The position numbers were made by a program, and so were the translations under genes. This document shows, piece by piece, positions 34,822 through 45,196 of a stretch of DNA of 64,000 nt (the stretch's first letter is position 1; every line of letters starts with the position of its first letter). Origin of the DNA: Acidiphilium rubrum (lineage in GTDB: Bacteria; Pseudomonadota; Alphaproteobacteria; Acetobacterales; Acetobacteraceae). The stretch spans positions 205,302 to 269,301 of the forward strand of contig NZ_FTNE01000002.1 in assembly GCF_900156265.1 (NCBI RefSeq). Direction: 5' to 3'. The notes beneath the pieces were generated by a model. That model was given only the letters and a program-made list of their open reading frames with translations. It made no database searches and was not told the origin of the DNA.

Positions 34822-35354
34822 TACTTCTTCTTGCCTTCCTTACGCCGGATCGCCTCGCCCTCGAACTTCACGCCCTTGCCCTTATAAGGCTCCGGCGGAC
34901 GGAAGGCGCGGATCTCGGCACAAACCTGACCCACCAGCCGCTTGTCGATCCCCTCGACCTTGATCAAGGTCGGCTTCTCGCATGATATCTTGATGCCGGG
35001 GGGCACCGCAAACACCACATCATGCGAAAACCCCAGGTTCATCACCAGATTCGAGCCCTGCACCGAAGCGCGGAAACCCGTCCCGGTGATTTCCAGAACC
35101 TTCGCATAGCCCTTCGAGACACCCTCGACCATATTGGCCACATTCGCGCGCGTGGTGCCCCACATCATGCGAGATGCGGCTTCCTTGTTGCGCGGAATCA
35201 CCGCCAGCTTGCCGTCCTCGAGCTTCGCCTCGACCCGCTCGGACACCGGCATGGTCAACTCGCCCAGCTTGCCCTTGGCGGTCAGAATCCCATCGACCAC
35301 GGTGATCGAAACGCCCTGCGGCAGCGGAACCGGATATTTACCTACACGTGACAT
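34821..35354 (-). CDS. rplF: 50S ribosomal protein L6 (uL6)
   Basis: A 177-residue protein with two repeated alpha/beta domains, near the GTPase centre. [19 protein letters not shown] at the start and the C-terminal [20 protein letters not shown] motif are typical. It lies 12 nt downstream of rpsH. Confidence 0.97.
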   Translation of the reverse strand: MSRVGKYPVPLPQGVSITVVDGILTAKGKLGELTMPVSERVEAKLEDGKLAVIPRNKEAASRMMWGTTRANVANMVEGVSKGYAKVLEITGTGFRASVQGSNLVMNLGFSHDVVFAVPPGIKISCEKPTLIKVEGIDKRLVGQVCAEIRAFRPPEPYKGKGVKFEGEAIRRKEGKKK

Positions 35355-35366
35355 GATGCTGCCTCC

Positions 35367-35765
35367 TCAGAATACGCGGCAGAGCACTTCACCACCAACA
35401 TTGGCAGTGCGCGCCTCGACATCGCTCATCACGCCGCGCGGCGTCGACAGGATGGATATCCCCAACCCGGCATAAACCCGCGGCAGCTCCTTGATCTTCG
35501 AATACACCCGGCGGCCCGGGCGAGAGATCCTGGTAATCTCCTTGATCACCGGTTCACCCTCGTTATACTTCAGTTCGATGCGCAGCTGCGCCACACCAGG
35601 GCGCAGATCCTCTTTCGAGAACCCGCGAATGAACCCCTCGCGCTTCAACACTTCGAGCACATTGGCCCGCAGATGCGAGGCCGGAGCGACACACATCGTG
35701 TGGCGCGCGCGCTGCGCATTACGGATACGGGTGAGCATGTCACCCAACGGATCAGACATCGACAT
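35367..35765 (-). CDS. rpsH: 30S ribosomal protein S8 (uS8)
   Basis: A 132-residue 16S rRNA helix-21 binder; in E. coli it is the translational repressor of the spc operon. [16 protein letters not shown] and the C-terminal [19 protein letters not shown] (two blocks) are diagnostic. MSMSDPL leaves ATG codon 1 or 3 as start. It lies 12 nt after rpsN. Confidence 0.97.
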   Translation of the reverse strand: MSMSDPLGDMLTRIRNAQRARHTMCVAPASHLRANVLEVLKREGFIRGFSKEDLRPGVAQLRIELKYNEGEPVIKEITRISRPGRRVYSKIKELPRVYAGLGISILSTPRGVMSDVEARTANVGGEVLCRVF

Positions 35766-35777
35766 GGCTTGCCCTCC

Positions 35778-36083
35778 TTACCAGCTGGCCTTGACCATGC
35801 CGGGGATCTGCCCGGCACTGGCCAAGTCGCGCAACGCGATGCGGCAAAGCTTGAATTTACGATAATTACCGCGCGAACGGCCGGTCAGCTCGCAACGCAG
35901 ACGAACCCGCACCGCCGCACCATTGCGCGGCAGCTGGGCCAGTTTCATCGTCGCATCGAAACGGTCCTCGACCGGCAGGGTGCGATCCATCACGATCGCC
36001 TTCAGCACCGCGCGTTTGCCCTTGTCGCGCGCCGCCATCTTTTCCCGCCGCTTATTCCGATTGACCTGAGAGGTCTTCGCCAT
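35778..36083 (-). CDS. rpsN: 30S ribosomal protein S14 (uS14), zinc-free form
   Basis: A 101-residue protein. The length and lack of two CxxC pairs identify the long zinc-independent (C-minus) form; [20 protein letters not shown] is the conserved core. The gap to rplE is 118 bp, the longest inside spc apart from rplO-secY, and holds a CCCGGG-loop-CCCGGG hairpin at about 36175-36193. Confidence 0.97.
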   Translation of the reverse strand: MAKTSQVNRNKRREKMAARDKGKRAVLKAIVMDRTLPVEDRFDATMKLAQLPRNGAAVRVRLRCELTGRSRGNYRKFKLCRIALRDLASAGQIPGMVKASW

Positions 36084-36201
36084 CGTCTTCTATCCTCCGG
36101 AACCTGTCAGCACCTGCCAACGGTTTTCCCTAAAAACTGTGTACGCGTCCAACCCACAATCGCCGAAACATCTCCCCCGGGCACCAACCCGGGCGATCCG
36201 C

Positions 36202-36756
36202 TCAAACGAAGGGAATGCTGAACCCCTTGAGCAGTGCCTTCGCCTCGGCGTCGTTCTTAGCCGTGGTGACAAACACAATGTCCATACCGCGCACGGTATC
36301 GACCTTGTCGTATTCGATTTCCGGAAACACGATCTGTTCCTTCATGCCCATGGCGAAATTGCCCCGGCCATCGAAACCCTTGCCCGAAATCCCGCGGAAA
36401 TCGCGCACGCGCGGCAGAGCGATCGTGACCAGACGGTCCAGAAACTCATACATCCGCGCCCGGCGCAGCGTCACCTTGCACCCGATCGGCAGACCCTTGC
36501 GGATCTTGAACCCGGCGATCGCCTTTTTCGCCACGGTCTTGACCGGCTTCTGCCCGGCAATCAGCGTCAACTCGGCCACCGCCTGGTCGAGCTTCTTCTG
36601 ATCGGCAGCCGCCTCGCCAACACCCATGTTGATGACGATCTTTTCCAATTTCGGAACCTGCATCACATTCGTGTAGCCGAATTCCTTCTGCAACGCCTCG
36701 CGCACCACATCGTGGTAATGCTGGTGCAGCCTCGTCTTGGCACTGGCCTCGCTCAT
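36202..36756 (-). CDS. rplE: 50S ribosomal protein L5 (uL5)
   Basis: A 184-residue 5S rRNA-binding protein of the central protuberance that touches the P-site t[43 protein letters not shown] and [20 protein letters not shown] are family blocks. It lies 10 nt after rplX. Confidence 0.97.
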   Translation of the reverse strand: MSEASAKTRLHQHYHDVVREALQKEFGYTNVMQVPKLEKIVINMGVGEAAADQKKLDQAVAELTLIAGQKPVKTVAKKAIAGFKIRKGLPIGCKVTLRRARMYEFLDRLVTIALPRVRDFRGISGKGFDGRGNFAMGMKEQIVFPEIEYDKVDTVRGMDIVFVTTAKNDAEAKALLKGFSIPFV

Positions 36757-36766
36757 GATACTACCC

Positions 36767-37087
36767 TCAACCGTCGATCACGGAATCGCTCTTGCGCGCG
36801 ACCCGGACCTTGCGACCGTCCTCGAGCGTGCGAAAGCCGATACGCGTGGCCTTCTTCGTCTCAGGATCGATCAATGCGATATTCGACAAATGGATCGGCA
36901 TTTCCTTGCTGATAATGCCGCCCGGCTCGCCCATGCCGCGCGCCTTGGTATGCTTCTTCGCAACCGCCACACCCTGAACCACAGCCTTGTTCACGGTCGG
37001 CAGCACGCGCAGCACTTCACCTTGGCGGCCCTTGCTGGCGCCGGAAATCACGACCACCTGGTCGCCCTTGCGGATACGTGCGGCCAT
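36767..37087 (-). CDS. rplX: 50S ribosomal protein L24 (uL24)
   Basis: A 106-residue assembly initiator protein with a KOW motif: [20 protein letters not shown] at residues 7-26. In E. coli the rplX-rplE region is the S8 target for autoregulation; I did not model a similar structure here. It lies 1 nt after rplN. Confidence 0.97.
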   Translation of the reverse strand: MAARIRKGDQVVVISGASKGRQGEVLRVLPTVNKAVVQGVAVAKKHTKARGMGEPGGIISKEMPIHLSNIALIDPETKKATRIGFRTLEDGRKVRVARKSDSVIDG

Positions 37088-37088
37088 A

Positions 37089-37457
37089 TTACAGCACCTC
37101 CGGTGCCAGAGAAATGATCTTCATGAACTTGCGCGCGCGCAGTTCACGCGTCACCGGCCCAAAAATACGCGTGCCGATCGGCTCCATCTGCTTGTTGATC
37201 AGCACGGCCGCATTGCGGTCGAACCGGATCACGCTGCCATCGGCCCGGCGCACCGGATAGGCGGTTCGCACCACCACGGCCTGATGCACGTCGCCCTTCT
37301 TGACCTTGCCGCGCGGGATCGCATCCTTGATCGACACGACAATGACATCGCCGACCGAGGCGATCCGGCGCTTGGAACCGCCCAGCACCTTGATGCACTG
37401 CACCCGGCGTGCACCGGAATTGTCAGCAACATCCAGATTGGATTCAACAATAATCAT
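37089..37457 (-). CDS. rplN: 50S ribosomal protein L14 (uL14)
   Basis: A 122-residue protein at the subunit interface. [20 protein letters not shown] at the start and [20 protein letters not shown] at the end fit the family over full length. It lies 1 nt after rpsQ, as a tightly packed operon member. Confidence 0.98.
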   Translation of the reverse strand: MIIVESNLDVADNSGARRVQCIKVLGGSKRRIASVGDVIVVSIKDAIPRGKVKKGDVHQAVVVRTAYPVRRADGSVIRFDRNAAVLINKQMEPIGTRIFGPVTRELRARKFMKIISLAPEVL

Positions 37458-37458
37458 A

Positions 37459-37734
37459 TCAGGCCACCTGTGCTTCGGCTGAGGCCGGGGTCAGGGACTC
37501 GCCATTTCGTGCGGTCACCAGCCACGCCTTGCGCTTGCTGATCGGCGGGCATTCCTCGATGCGCACCAGATCACCGGTGGCGCAGATGTTTGCCTCGTCA
37601 TGCGCCGCGTATTTCTTCGAGCGGCGGATGAATTTCTTGTACAGCGGATGCATGATGCGACGCTCGACAAGAACCGTCACGGTCTTGTCCATCTTGTCAC
37701 TCACGACCCGCCCGGTCAGGACGCGCTTCGGCAT
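37459..37734 (-). CDS. rpsQ: 30S ribosomal protein S17 (uS17)
   Basis: A 91-residue primary 16S rRNA binder with an OB fold. [20 protein letters not shown] and [19 protein letters not shown] are diagnostic. A tail of about ten residues extends past the usual end. It lies 13 nt after rpmC. Confidence 0.97.
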   Translation of the reverse strand: MPKRVLTGRVVSDKMDKTVTVLVERRIMHPLYKKFIRRSKKYAAHDEANICATGDLVRIEECPPISKRKAWLVTARNGESLTPASAEAQVA

Positions 37735-37747
37735 AACTCGTAACCCC

Positions 37748-37954
37748 TCAAACCTTGGCCGAAGCGCGAAGGCGCTCAGCCATAATCGTCTTCACCCGTG
37801 CCACGTCACGGCGCGTCTTGCGCATCTGGCTGGTATTCTCCTGCTGGCCGGTGGCCCTCTGGAACCGCAGATTGAGCTGTTCACGCTTCAGATCGAGCAG
37901 GAAATCATTCGTCTCATCCGGCGTCTTGACCCGGATATCAGCTGCCTTGGTCAT
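37748..37954 (-). CDS. rpmC: 50S ribosomal protein L29 (uL29)
   Basis: A 68-residue protein near the tunnel exit, part of the trigger factor and SRP docking area. The two-helix hairpin ([20 protein letters not shown] and [14 protein letters not shown]) is clear. ATG 37954 follows the rplP stop by 1 nt; a 19-codon upstream extension overlaps rplP and is not credible. Confidence 0.95.
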   Translation of the reverse strand: MTKAADIRVKTPDETNDFLLDLKREQLNLRFQRATGQQENTSQMRKTRRDVARVKTIMAERLRASAKV

Positions 37955-37955
37955 C

Positions 37956-38372
37956 TCACGCCTCCCCGATGCGGGTAACAATCTTCGTCTTGATCGGCAG
38001 TTTCGCCGCACCCAGCGTCAACGCCTCGCGCGCAATACCTTCGGCCACGCCGTCGATCTCGAACATGATGCGGCCCGGATGCACCCGCGCCACCCAGAAC
38101 TCCGGGCTACCCTTGCCCGAGCCCATACGCACTTCGGCCGGCTTGGTCGAAACCGGCAGATCCGGAAAAATCCGGATCCACACGCGGCCCGCACGCTTCA
38201 TCTGGCGGGTGATCGCACGACGCGCCGATTCGATCTGCCGCGCGGTAATCCGCTCCGGCTCCATCGCCTTCAGCCCGAACGTGCCGAAGTTCAACTGAGT
38301 ATTCCCCTTGGCCAGGCCGTGGATACGGCCCTTGTGCGCCTTGCGGAACTTGGTTCGCTTTGGTGACAGCAT
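37956..38372 (-). CDS. rplP: 50S ribosomal protein L16 (uL16)
   Basis: A 138-residue protein at the A-site/peptidyl transferase region. [19 protein letters not shown] and [20 protein letters not shown] are diagnostic. The Arg corresponding to E. coli R81, hydroxylated by YcfD/RoxA, falls in the MGSGKGSPE neighbourhood. It lies 15 nt after rpsC. Confidence 0.97.
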   Translation of the reverse strand: MLSPKRTKFRKAHKGRIHGLAKGNTQLNFGTFGLKAMEPERITARQIESARRAITRQMKRAGRVWIRIFPDLPVSTKPAEVRMGSGKGSPEFWVARVHPGRIMFEIDGVAEGIAREALTLGAAKLPIKTKIVTRIGEA

Positions 38373-38387
38373 AGTCTCAATCCTCGC

Positions 38388-39065
38388 TTAACGCTGCGGC
38401 GCTTGTTCGGCGGCCCGGCGGTCCTGCGCAAGCGGATCATGACCCATGATCTCGCCCTTGAAGATCCACACCTTCACGCCGCAGGTGCCATAAGTCGTCT
38501 TGGCCGTCGCGGTGCCGAAATCGATATCGGCGCGCAACGTGTGCAACGGCACCCGGCCCTCGCGATACCATTCCATCCGCGCAATCTCAGCACCACCGAG
38601 GCGGCCACCGCAATTGATCCGAATGCCCTGCGCACCCAGCCGCATCGCAGACTGCACCGCCCGCTTCATCGCCCGGCGGAACGCCACCCGGCGCTCGAGC
38701 TGCTGAGCAATGTTCTGTGCGACCAGCACAGCATCGATTTCCGGCTTGCGGATTTCGACGATGTTCAGCGACACCTCGGCCTTCGCCATCACCGACAATT
38801 CCTTCTTCAGAACGTCGATATCCTGGCCCTTCTTGCCGATCACCACGCCAGGGCGCGCCGCGTAAATCGTCACGCGCGGTTTCTTCGCCGGGCGCTCGAT
38901 CAGCACCTTGGAAATGCCCGCGCCCGACAGCCGCGTCATCAGATGCTCGCGCAGCTTCAAATCGTCATGCAGCAGCTTGGCATAATCGGTGCCCGCAAAC
39001 CACCGGCTGTCCCAGGTGCGGTTGATGCCGAGCCGCAGCCCGATCGGATTGACCTTGTGACCCAT
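38388..39065 (-). CDS. rpsC: 30S ribosomal protein S3 (uS3)
   Basis: A 225-residue mRNA entry-channel protein. [20 protein letters not shown] at the start, the KH domain with [11 protein letters not shown] (GxxG loop) and [20 protein letters not shown] in the C-terminal domain are diagnostic. It shares one nucleotide with the rplV stop. Confidence 0.98.
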   Translation of the reverse strand: MGHKVNPIGLRLGINRTWDSRWFAGTDYAKLLHDDLKLREHLMTRLSGAGISKVLIERPAKKPRVTIYAARPGVVIGKKGQDIDVLKKELSVMAKAEVSLNIVEIRKPEIDAVLVAQNIAQQLERRVAFRRAMKRAVQSAMRLGAQGIRINCGGRLGGAEIARMEWYREGRVPLHTLRADIDFGTATAKTTYGTCGVKVWIFKGEIMGHDPLAQDRRAAEQAPQR

Positions 39066-39544
39066 TACGCCTGCGCCCCTTCAATGACCGGACCTTCTGC
39101 GCCAACCGGCCGGTTACGACCCGCCGCACTCACGCCGCGCGCGCTGCTCGCACGCTTTTCCGCCTTCGTGATGATATCGCGTTCAGCGACCACGATGCGC
39201 AAATGGCTGAACCATTTCTCGACCCGCGCCGCCTTGCCGCGACCACGCGCCTGAAACCGGCGCATCACGATGCCGCGGCCGACTTCCGCCGTGGTGACGA
39301 CCAAACGATCGACATCGAGCTGATGATTATTCTCGGCATTCGCCACCGCCGACTGCAACAGCTTCTTCACGTCCTGGGCGATCCGCTTCTTGCTGAACGT
39401 GAGTTCGGCAATCGCGCGGCCGGCCGGCAGGTTGCGAATCGAGGTCGCAACGATGTTGAGCTTGCGCGGGCTGACGCGAATATTGCGCAACACCGCCTCG
39501 GCTTCGGTTTCCGCCAGCATGCGGGGATGATTGGGCTTGCTCAT
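39065..39544 (-). CDS. rplV: 50S ribosomal protein L22 (uL22)
   Basis: A 159-residue protein lining the exit tunnel. The core is standard ([20 protein letters not shown]; the tunnel loop ends in [20 protein letters not shown]). It has an N-terminal extension of about 15 residues and a C-terminal tail of about 25 residues rich in Ala/Gly/Arg, so it is longer than the 110-126 usual. ATG 39544 follows the rpsS stop by 1 nt. Confidence 0.95.
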   Translation of the reverse strand: MSKPNHPRMLAETEAEAVLRNIRVSPRKLNIVATSIRNLPAGRAIAELTFSKKRIAQDVKKLLQSAVANAENNHQLDVDRLVVTTAEVGRGIVMRRFQARGRGKAARVEKWFSHLRIVVAERDIITKAEKRASSARGVSAAGRNRPVGAEGPVIEGAQA

Positions 39545-39545
39545 A

Positions 39546-39824
39546 TCAGCCTCGTTTCGCCTTCTTGTCGGCCGAATGGCCGGTGAAACTGCGGGTCGGC
39601 GAGAATTCGCCGAACTTGTGGCCGACCATGTTCTCGTTGACCTGAACCGGCAGAAACTTCCGGCCATTGTAAACGCCGAACGTCAAACCGACGAACTGCG
39701 GCAAAATGGTCGAGCGGCGCGACCAGATCTTGATGATCTCGTTGCGGCCCGAAGCGCGCGAGGTCTCGGCCTTGGCCAGCATATACCCGTCAACGAACGG
39801 GCCTTTCCATACGGAGCGTGTCAT
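39546..39824 (-). CDS. rpsS: 30S ribosomal protein S19 (uS19)
   Basis: A 92-residue head protein bridging to the 50S subunit. [16 protein letters not shown] and [20 protein letters not shown] are diagnostic. It lies 3 nt after rplB. Confidence 0.98.
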   Translation of the reverse strand: MTRSVWKGPFVDGYMLAKAETSRASGRNEIIKIWSRRSTILPQFVGLTFGVYNGRKFLPVQVNENMVGHKFGEFSPTRSFTGHSADKKAKRG

Positions 39825-39827
39825 CGA

Positions 39828-40661
39828 TCAGCCCTTCCCGACCTTACGGCGCCGGATGATCAGATCATCCGTCCGCTTGTTCGAACGTGTCTTGTAACCC
39901 TTGGTCGGCTTGCCCCACGGCGTCACCGGATGACGACCGCCAGAGGTCCGGCCTTCACCACCACCCAACGGGTGATCGACCGGGTTCATCGACACGCCAC
40001 GGTTATGCGGCCGCCGGCCCAGCCAGCGATTGCGCCCGGCCTTGCCGAGTTCCTGGTTCGAATGGTCCGGGTTCGACACCGCACCGATCGTCGCCATGCA
40101 CTCGCCCCGGATCAACCGCAGCTCGCCCGACATCAGCTTGACCTGGGCATAGCCCTGATCCTTGCCGACCAGCTGCGCAAACGTGCCCGCCGAGCGCGCC
40201 ATCTTACCGCCGGCCCCTGCCTTGATCTCGATATTGCAAATGATCGTGCCGACCGGAATCGCCGACAGCGGCATCGCATTACCCGGCTTGATGTCGACCT
40301 TCAGGCCAGACACCACCTGATCGCCAACCTTCAATCGCTGCGGCGCCAGAATATACGACAACTCCCCGTCGGCATATTTTACCAACGCGAGAAACGCCGA
40401 CCGGTTCGGATCGTATTCCAACCGCTCGACAATCGCCGCCACATCGAATTTGCGGCGCTTGAAATCGACCAACCGGTAAGTCCGCTTGTGTCCGCCGCCC
40501 CGGAAATAGCTGGTGGTACGGCCATGATTGTTGCGCCCGCCGGTGGAGTGCTTGCCTTCGGTCAAACCCTTGACCGGCTTGCCCTTCCACAATTCCGAGC
40601 GATCGATCAGGACGGTGCCGCGCAGGCTCGCCGTGACCGGTTTGAAATGTTTCAATGCCAT
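39828..40661 (-). CDS. rplB: 50S ribosomal protein L2 (uL2)
   Basis: A 277-residue protein needed for subunit association and peptidyl transfer. [20 protein letters not shown] in the N-terminal part and [20 protein letters not shown], which holds the conserved His (E. coli H229), are present. It lies 10 nt after rplW. Confidence 0.98.
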   Translation of the reverse strand: MALKHFKPVTASLRGTVLIDRSELWKGKPVKGLTEGKHSTGGRNNHGRTTSYFRGGGHKRTYRLVDFKRRKFDVAAIVERLEYDPNRSAFLALVKYADGELSYILAPQRLKVGDQVVSGLKVDIKPGNAMPLSAIPVGTIICNIEIKAGAGGKMARSAGTFAQLVGKDQGYAQVKLMSGELRLIRGECMATIGAVSNPDHSNQELGKAGRNRWLGRRPHNRGVSMNPVDHPLGGGEGRTSGGRHPVTPWGKPTKGYKTRSNKRTDDLIIRRRKVGKG

Positions 40662-40671
40662 CGGTTTCGCC

Positions 40672-41013
40672 TTACGCCAGACGCGTCGTGAAATCGATCA
40701 ACTGGCCTTCGGCCAGCGTCACGAACGCTTTTTTCAGATCAGATCGCTTGCCCGGCCGACCCTTGAAGCGCTTCGCCTTGCCCTTCTGGATCAGCGTGTT
40801 CACGCCGGTCACCTTCACGCCGAACAACCCCTCGACCGAGGCCTTGATCATCGGCTTGGTCGCATCGATCGCAACCTTGAACCCGACCTGGTTCCGCTCC
40901 GAAAGGGCGGTCGCCTTCTCGGTGATCAGCGGTCCGCGGATCACATCAAACATCGCCTCGCGCGACAACACGGGCTTCTTTGCCGCCGGTGCCTTGCTCA
41001 CACTGGTGCTCAT
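40672..41013 (-). CDS. rplW: 50S ribosomal protein L23 (uL23)
   Basis: A 113-residue tunnel-exit protein, the docking site for trigger factor and [23 protein letters not shown] and the [20 protein letters not shown] loop are diagnostic. A 15-residue Ser/Lys/Ala-rich extension precedes the fold. It overlaps rplD by 4 nt. Confidence 0.97.
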   Translation of the reverse strand: MSTSVSKAPAAKKPVLSREAMFDVIRGPLITEKATALSERNQVGFKVAIDATKPMIKASVEGLFGVKVTGVNTLIQKGKAKRFKGRPGKRSDLKKAFVTLAEGQLIDFTTRLA

Positions 41014-41669
41014 GCCGCGATCTCCTCATGCGAGGCTTCGCCAGCCGGAACTTTCTCCGCCAGGCGCAGCTTCAAACCCTCAAGACCGGCCGTCGTGATC
41101 GCCAGAATATCGTGGTGCAGAATGTCATACACATTCGCCCCCACCACCGGCAGCACATCGATCCCGACCAGATTGCGGCTCGCCCGGGCAAACCCGTCAT
41201 CGACCACCGCATCGACCACCAAAGTCCGCCCCCAGCCGAGCTTCTTGATCTTGCTGCTCAGCTCGGACGTCTTGGCGACACCCGCAACCGTATCCAGCAC
41301 GACCAGCTTGCCCTCGAGCGCCTTCTGCGACAGCGCAAAAATCAACCCAAGCCGGCGTACCTTCTTGTTCAGCGAATACCCATGATCCCGCACGACCGGA
41401 CCATGCACCACACCACCGGTGCGGAACTGCGGCGCGCGCAACGAACCCTGGCGCGCATTACCAGTACCCTTCTGGCGGAACGGCTTCTTCGTGGTGCCCT
41501 GCACCTCGCCCATGCCCTTGGTCTTGTGCGTGCCGGCGCGGCGCTTCGCCAACTGCCAATGCACGACACGCGCCATGATATCCGGCCGCGGCGCCATGCC
41601 GAAATACTCTTCCGGCAACTCGATCTTGCCGGCGGTCTCGGCTTGCAGATTATAAATATCGTATTCCAT
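41010..41669 (-). CDS. rplD: 50S ribosomal protein L4 (uL4)
   Basis: A 219-residue protein with a long loop into the exit tunnel. The loop sequence is [20 protein letters not shown], with [20 protein letters not shown] after it. In E. coli L4 represses its own S10 operon; no such leader was identified here. It lies 4 nt after rplC and overlaps rplW by 4 nt. Confidence 0.97.
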   Translation of the reverse strand: MEYDIYNLQAETAGKIELPEEYFGMAPRPDIMARVVHWQLAKRRAGTHKTKGMGEVQGTTKKPFRQKGTGNARQGSLRAPQFRTGGVVHGPVVRDHGYSLNKKVRRLGLIFALSQKALEGKLVVLDTVAGVAKTSELSSKIKKLGWGRTLVVDAVVDDGFARASRNLVGIDVLPVVGANVYDILHHDILAITTAGLEGLKLRLAEKVPAGEASHEEIAA

Positions 41670-41673
41670 CGTC

Positions 41674-42351
41674 TCAGCCTTTCAACGCGGCAGGATAGGC
41701 CGCATCGGCCGGACGGGCTTTCTTCACCGCGTCACGCACGAACACATAGCCGTTCTTCGCACCGGGAATGCCGCCCTTGATCATGATCAGCCCGCGCGCC
41801 TCATCGACCGCCGCGATCTCGAGATTCATCGTGGTGATCCGCTTGTCACCCAGATGACCCGCCATCTTCTTGTTCTTGAAGGTCTTGCCCGGATCCTGGC
41901 GATTACCGGTCGAGCCCAGCGAACGATGGCTGATCGAAACGCCATGCGAGGCTTCAAGACCAGCAAAGTTCCAGCGCTTCATGCCGCCGGCAAACCCCTT
42001 GCCCTTGCTGATGCCCGCGACATCCACCTTCTGGCCCGCCGCGAAATGCGTAGGCGACAGAACCGCACCGGTCTCCAGCACGGCATCATCCGCCACGCGG
42101 AACTCAACCAGCTTCATCGCCGGTTCGACCTTCGCGCTCGCATAATGACCCTTCATCGGCTTCGACACATTCTTGGTCTTGGCATGGCCAAAACCCAGCT
42201 GAACCGCCGCATAGCCGTCGGATTCCACAGTCTTCGCCATCACCACCCGCACGTCGTCCATGTGCAGAACGGTGACCGGCACATGGGTGCCGTCATCCCT
42301 GAACAACCGGGTCATCCCCAGCTTCTTTGCAATAATACCGGTGCGCATCAC
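41674..42351 (-). CDS. rplC: 50S ribosomal protein L3 (uL3)
   Basis: A 225-residue early assembly protein. [20 protein letters not shown] at the start and [20 protein letters not shown] around the Gln that is methylated by PrmB in E. coli (N5-methylglutamine) are present. It lies 14 nt after rpsJ. Confidence 0.97.
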   Translation of the reverse strand: MMRTGIIAKKLGMTRLFRDDGTHVPVTVLHMDDVRVVMAKTVESDGYAAVQLGFGHAKTKNVSKPMKGHYASAKVEPAMKLVEFRVADDAVLETGAVLSPTHFAAGQKVDVAGISKGKGFAGGMKRWNFAGLEASHGVSISHRSLGSTGNRQDPGKTFKNKKMAGHLGDKRITTMNLEIAAVDEARGLIMIKGGIPGAKNGYVFVRDAVKKARPADAAYPAALKG

Positions 42352-42365
42352 ACTACTTCCAGATA

Positions 42366-42674
42366 TCAGATCTTGATTTCGACATCGACGCCGGCCGCAA
42401 GGTCGAGCTTCATCAGCGCGTCAACCGTCTGCGGGGTCGGATCGACAATGTCGAGCAGCCGCAGATGAGTGCGGATTTCGAATTGTTCACGGCTCTTCTT
42501 ATCGACATGCGGCGAACGGTTGACGGTGAAACGCTCGATATGCGTCGGCAGGGGAATCGGCCCCCGAACCTGCGCGCCCGTCCGCCGTGCGGTGTTCACG
42601 ATCTCCTTGGTGCTGTTGTCGAGCACCCGGTGATCATACGCCTTGAGGCGAATACGGATATTCTGATTGTCCAT
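42366..42674 (-). CDS. rpsJ: 30S ribosomal protein S10 (uS10)
   Basis: A 102-residue head protein and NusB partner in antitermination. [20 protein letters not shown] and [20 protein letters not shown] are diagnostic. I choose ATG 42674; an in-frame TTG two codons upstream is possible. It is the first gene of the S10 operon. Only about 40 bp separate it from the tuf terminator, so its promoter must overlap that terminator or read-through occurs. Confidence 0.97.
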   Translation of the reverse strand: MDNQNIRIRLKAYDHRVLDNSTKEIVNTARRTGAQVRGPIPLPTHIERFTVNRSPHVDKKSREQFEIRTHLRLLDIVDPTPQTVDALMKLDLAAGVDVEIKI

Positions 42675-42717
42675 CGTCAAAACCTATAGTCGTTACAAAG
42701 AGCGGGGGTAGAAAGTC

Positions 42718-42758
42718 AAAAAACCACCCCGCCCACCGGCATGAACCGGAAGGCGGGG
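42718..42758 (-). terminator. Intrinsic terminator of tuf
   Basis: On the minus strand CCCCGCC (42752-42758) pairs with GGCGGGG (42727-42733), with an inner CCGG/CCGG stem and a six-base loop. TGG and then a run of six T's follow. Position: directly after the tuf stop and before rpsJ. The T-run continues as TTGACT, a possible -35 for the S10 operon. Confidence 0.8.
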
Positions 42759-42775
42759 CTATATCAAACCGAAGT

Positions 42776-43963
42776 CTACTTCGTGACCTTGGCGACGACG
42801 CCCGAACCAACGGTCCGGCCGCCTTCACGAATGGCGAAACGCAAGCCCTCATCCATCGCGATCGGCGCGATCAGCTCGACATCCACGGTCACGTTGTCGC
42901 CCGGCATCACCATCTCGACGCCATCCGGCAAGGTCACCACACCGGTCACATCGGTGGTGCGGAAGTAAAACTGCGGGCGGTAGTTGGTAAAGAACGGCGT
43001 ATGACGGCCACCCTCTTCCTTATTCAGAATATACACCGAGCCCGAGAAATTGGTGTGCGGCGTGATCGAGCCGGGAGCCGCCAGAACCTGGCCACGCTCG
43101 ACATCTTCACGTTTTGTGCCGCGCAAGAGCGCGCCAATATTGTCGCCGGCTTGGCCCTGATCGAGCAGCTTGCGGAACATTTCAACGCCGGTGACGATCG
43201 TCTTCACGGTGGCCTTCAGACCCACGATCTCGACTTCGTCGCCAACCTTGACAATACCACGCTCGACGCGGCCGGTCACCACGGTGCCACGACCCGAGAT
43301 CGAGAACACGTCTTCAACCGGCATCAGGAACGGCTTGTCGATCGGGCGTTCCGGCTGCGGAATATACGCATCGACCGCCGCCATCAGCTCGATCACGGCC
43401 TGCTCGCCGATTTCCTGCTGCTTGTCTTCCAGCGCGCACAGCGCCGAACCCTTGATGATGGGGATATCATCGCCGGGATATTCATACTTGTTCAGCAGAT
43501 CGCGCACTTCCATCTCGACCAGCTCAACCAGGTCGGGATCGGCCATGTCCATCTTGTTCAGGAACACGACGAGCGCCGGCACGCCAACCTGACGGGCGAG
43601 CAGGATATGCTCGCGGGTCTGCGGCATCGGGCCGTCGGCGGCCGAAACCACCAGAATGGCGCCGTCCATCTGCGCCGCACCGGTGATCATGTTCTTCACA
43701 TAGTCAGCATGGCCGGGGCAATCGACATGGGCATAATGCCGGTTCGCCGTCTCGTACTCGACATGCGCGGTCGCGATCGTGATGCCACGAGCGCGTTCTT
43801 CCGGCGCCGCATCGATGCTGTCATAGGCGCGGAACGTCGCACCGCCCGACTTTGCCAGCACCTTGGTGATGGCCGCGGTCAGCGACGTCTTGCCATGATC
43901 GACGTGGCCGATCGTGCCAATGTTGCAGTGCGGTTTGTTCCGCTCGAATTTAGCCTTGGCCAT
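42776..43963 (-). CDS. tuf: Elongation factor Tu
   Basis: A 395-residue GTPase that delivers aminoacyl-tRNA. G1 GHVDHGKT is at 19-26, G3 DCPGH at 81-85 and G4 NKMD at about 136-139. Domain II/III sequences such as [18 protein letters not shown] and [15 protein letters not shown] are normal. It follows rpsG by only 64 bp; fusA, which usually lies between them, is missing. An intrinsic terminator follows. Confidence 0.98.
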   Translation of the reverse strand: MAKAKFERNKPHCNIGTIGHVDHGKTSLTAAITKVLAKSGGATFRAYDSIDAAPEERARGITIATAHVEYETANRHYAHVDCPGHADYVKNMITGAAQMDGAILVVSAADGPMPQTREHILLARQVGVPALVVFLNKMDMADPDLVELVEMEVRDLLNKYEYPGDDIPIIKGSALCALEDKQQEIGEQAVIELMAAVDAYIPQPERPIDKPFLMPVEDVFSISGRGTVVTGRVERGIVKVGDEVEIVGLKATVKTIVTGVEMFRKLLDQGQAGDNIGALLRGTKREDVERGQVLAAPGSITPHTNFSGSVYILNKEEGGRHTPFFTNYRPQFYFRTTDVTGVVTLPDGVEMVMPGDNVTVDVELIAPIAMDEGLRFAIREGGRTVGSGVVAKVTK

Positions 43964-44027
43964 AGGTATCTCCGTCTCGTATTTGGTTCAGCGCCGCACT
44001 CAAAACCGGCGTCAGATGAGTTTCCGT

Positions 44028-44504
44028 CTACCAGCGATAATGGCTGAACGCCTTGTTGGCTTCGGCCATGCGATGCGTGTCTTCACGCTTCTTCACTGCC
44101 GCACCACGGTTGTTCACCGCGTCCAGCAGCTCGTTCGACAACCGGTCCTCCATCGTGTGCTCGCCCCGCTTGCGTGCACTCTCGATGATCCAGCGAATCG
44201 CCAAAGCCTGGCGCCGCTCGGTCCGCACTTCGACCGGAACCTGATACGTCGCACCACCAACCCGGCGCGACCGCACCTCGATCGCCGGCTTCACATTATC
44301 AAGCGCCTCATGAAACATCCGAACCGGATCGGCATTGTTGCCGCCCCGCTTCTTCAAACTGTCCAGCGCACCATAAACAATGGTCTCAGCGGCCGATTTC
44401 TTGCCATCATACATCAGCACGTTCATGAAACGGCTGATCACCACATCACCGAATTTCGGATCGGGCAAAACTTCGCGCTTGGTCGCGGAATGACGTCTGC
44501 TCAC
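44028..44504 (-). CDS. rpsG: 30S ribosomal protein S7 (uS7)
   Basis: A 158-residue head-assembly initiator. [20 protein letters not shown] at the start, [20 protein letters not shown] and the C-terminal [14 protein letters not shown] are diagnostic. It represses the str operon in E. coli. It lies 12 nt after rpsL. Confidence 0.98.
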   Translation of the reverse strand: MSRRHSATKREVLPDPKFGDVVISRFMNVLMYDGKKSAAETIVYGALDSLKKRGGNNADPVRMFHEALDNVKPAIEVRSRRVGGATYQVPVEVRTERRQALAIRWIIESARKRGEHTMEDRLSNELLDAVNNRGAAVKKREDTHRMAEANKAFSHYRW

Positions 44505-44516
44505 AATCTGATCTCC

Positions 44517-44888
44517 TTACTTCGGCCGCTTCGCGCCATACAGCGAACGACGCTGACGACGCTTGGCAATGCCCTGGGTATCGAGAACGCCACGCAGAAT
44601 ATGGTACCGCACGCCCGGCAAATCCTTCACGCGGCCACCACGGATCAACACCACCGAGTGCTCCTGCAGATTATGCCCCTCACCCGGAATGTAGCTCACC
44701 ACCTCGTAGCCGTTGGTGAGGCGCACCTTGGCAACCTTACGCAACGCCGAGTTCGGCTTCTTCGGGGTCGTGGTATAAACGCGGGTGCAAACACCACGCT
44801 TCTGCGGGCAGTTCTGCAGCGCCGGCACCTTGTTGCGCTTGGCCCGAACTTCACGCCCCTTGGCGATCAACTGATTGATAGTCGGCAT
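44517..44888 (-). CDS. rpsL: 30S ribosomal protein S12 (uS12)
   Basis: A 123-residue decoding-centre protein. [20 protein letters not shown] at the start. Lys43 and Lys88, where streptomycin-resistance changes map, are wild type. Asp89 is the usual RimO methylthiolation site. ATG 44888 is standard; a 37-codon upstream extension is not. It is the first gene of the str operon. Confidence 0.98.
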   Translation of the reverse strand: MPTINQLIAKGREVRAKRNKVPALQNCPQKRGVCTRVYTTTPKKPNSALRKVAKVRLTNGYEVVSYIPGEGHNLQEHSVVLIRGGRVKDLPGVRYHILRGVLDTQGIAKRRQRRSLYGAKRPK

Positions 44889-44954
44889 GCACTCGTCGTC
44901 CTTCTGGCCTAAATCCGTCTCGCCGGGATCACCCGTCACGCGCTCATACAAACA

Positions 44955-44983
44955 CCGCAGGGCGGAGAACACTCCACCTGCGG
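44955..44983 (-). promoter_or_regulatory. Leader hairpin of the str operon
   Basis: CCGCAGG (44955-44961) pairs with CCTGCGG (44977-44983), and GGAG with CTCC inside around an AACA loop. It lies in the roughly 200-nt leader between the candidate promoter and rpsL, about 67 bp before the start codon. The hairpin is clear; its function (regulation or stability) is inferred. Confidence 0.5.
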
Positions 44984-45089
44984 CAACCCAGACCCGCAAC
45001 CTAAGTCAACCCCAAGGGACGACGGCGCCGCAAGCGTGAGAATAATGAACGGCGCGACCAGGAATTCCCCGCGTCTCGCTGAGGCGCCA

Positions 45090-45118
45090 CCCTTAAGAGC
45101 CAGGCTCCCCAGAGTCAA
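45090..45118 (-). promoter_or_regulatory. Candidate promoter of rpsL-rpsG-tuf
   Basis: Minus strand: -35 TTGACT (45113-45118), a 17-bp spacer and -10 TAAGGG (45090-45095). The -10 is weak, but spacing and -35 agree with the alpha-operon promoter. A second TTGACT at 45004-45009 has no -10 partner. Confidence 0.4.
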
Positions 45119-45138
45119 GTCGATTCCCCCGAAAAAGG

Positions 45139-45179
45139 CCAGGGCTCTGCCCTGGACCCGCTGGGGCCTTAGGCCCCAG
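45139..45179. repeat. Pair of GC-rich perfect hairpins
   Basis: CCAGGGC-TCT-GCCCTGG (45139-45155) is followed after 5 bp by CTGGGGCC-TTA-GGCCCCAG (45161-45179). Tandem palindromes of this kind are, to my knowledge, a common dispersed intergenic repeat in alphaproteobacteria. Here they lie between the str promoter and the start of the plus-strand GNAT gene, at the left edge of that insertion. Confidence 0.75.
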
Positions 45180-45196
45180 ACCCCACTGGAAAGAGA

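Noticed and set aside
44517..44888. Streptomycin- or rifampicin-resistance alleles in rpsL or rpoB
   Set aside because: S12 Lys43 and Lys88 and the Rpo[21 protein letters not shown] region are wild type.
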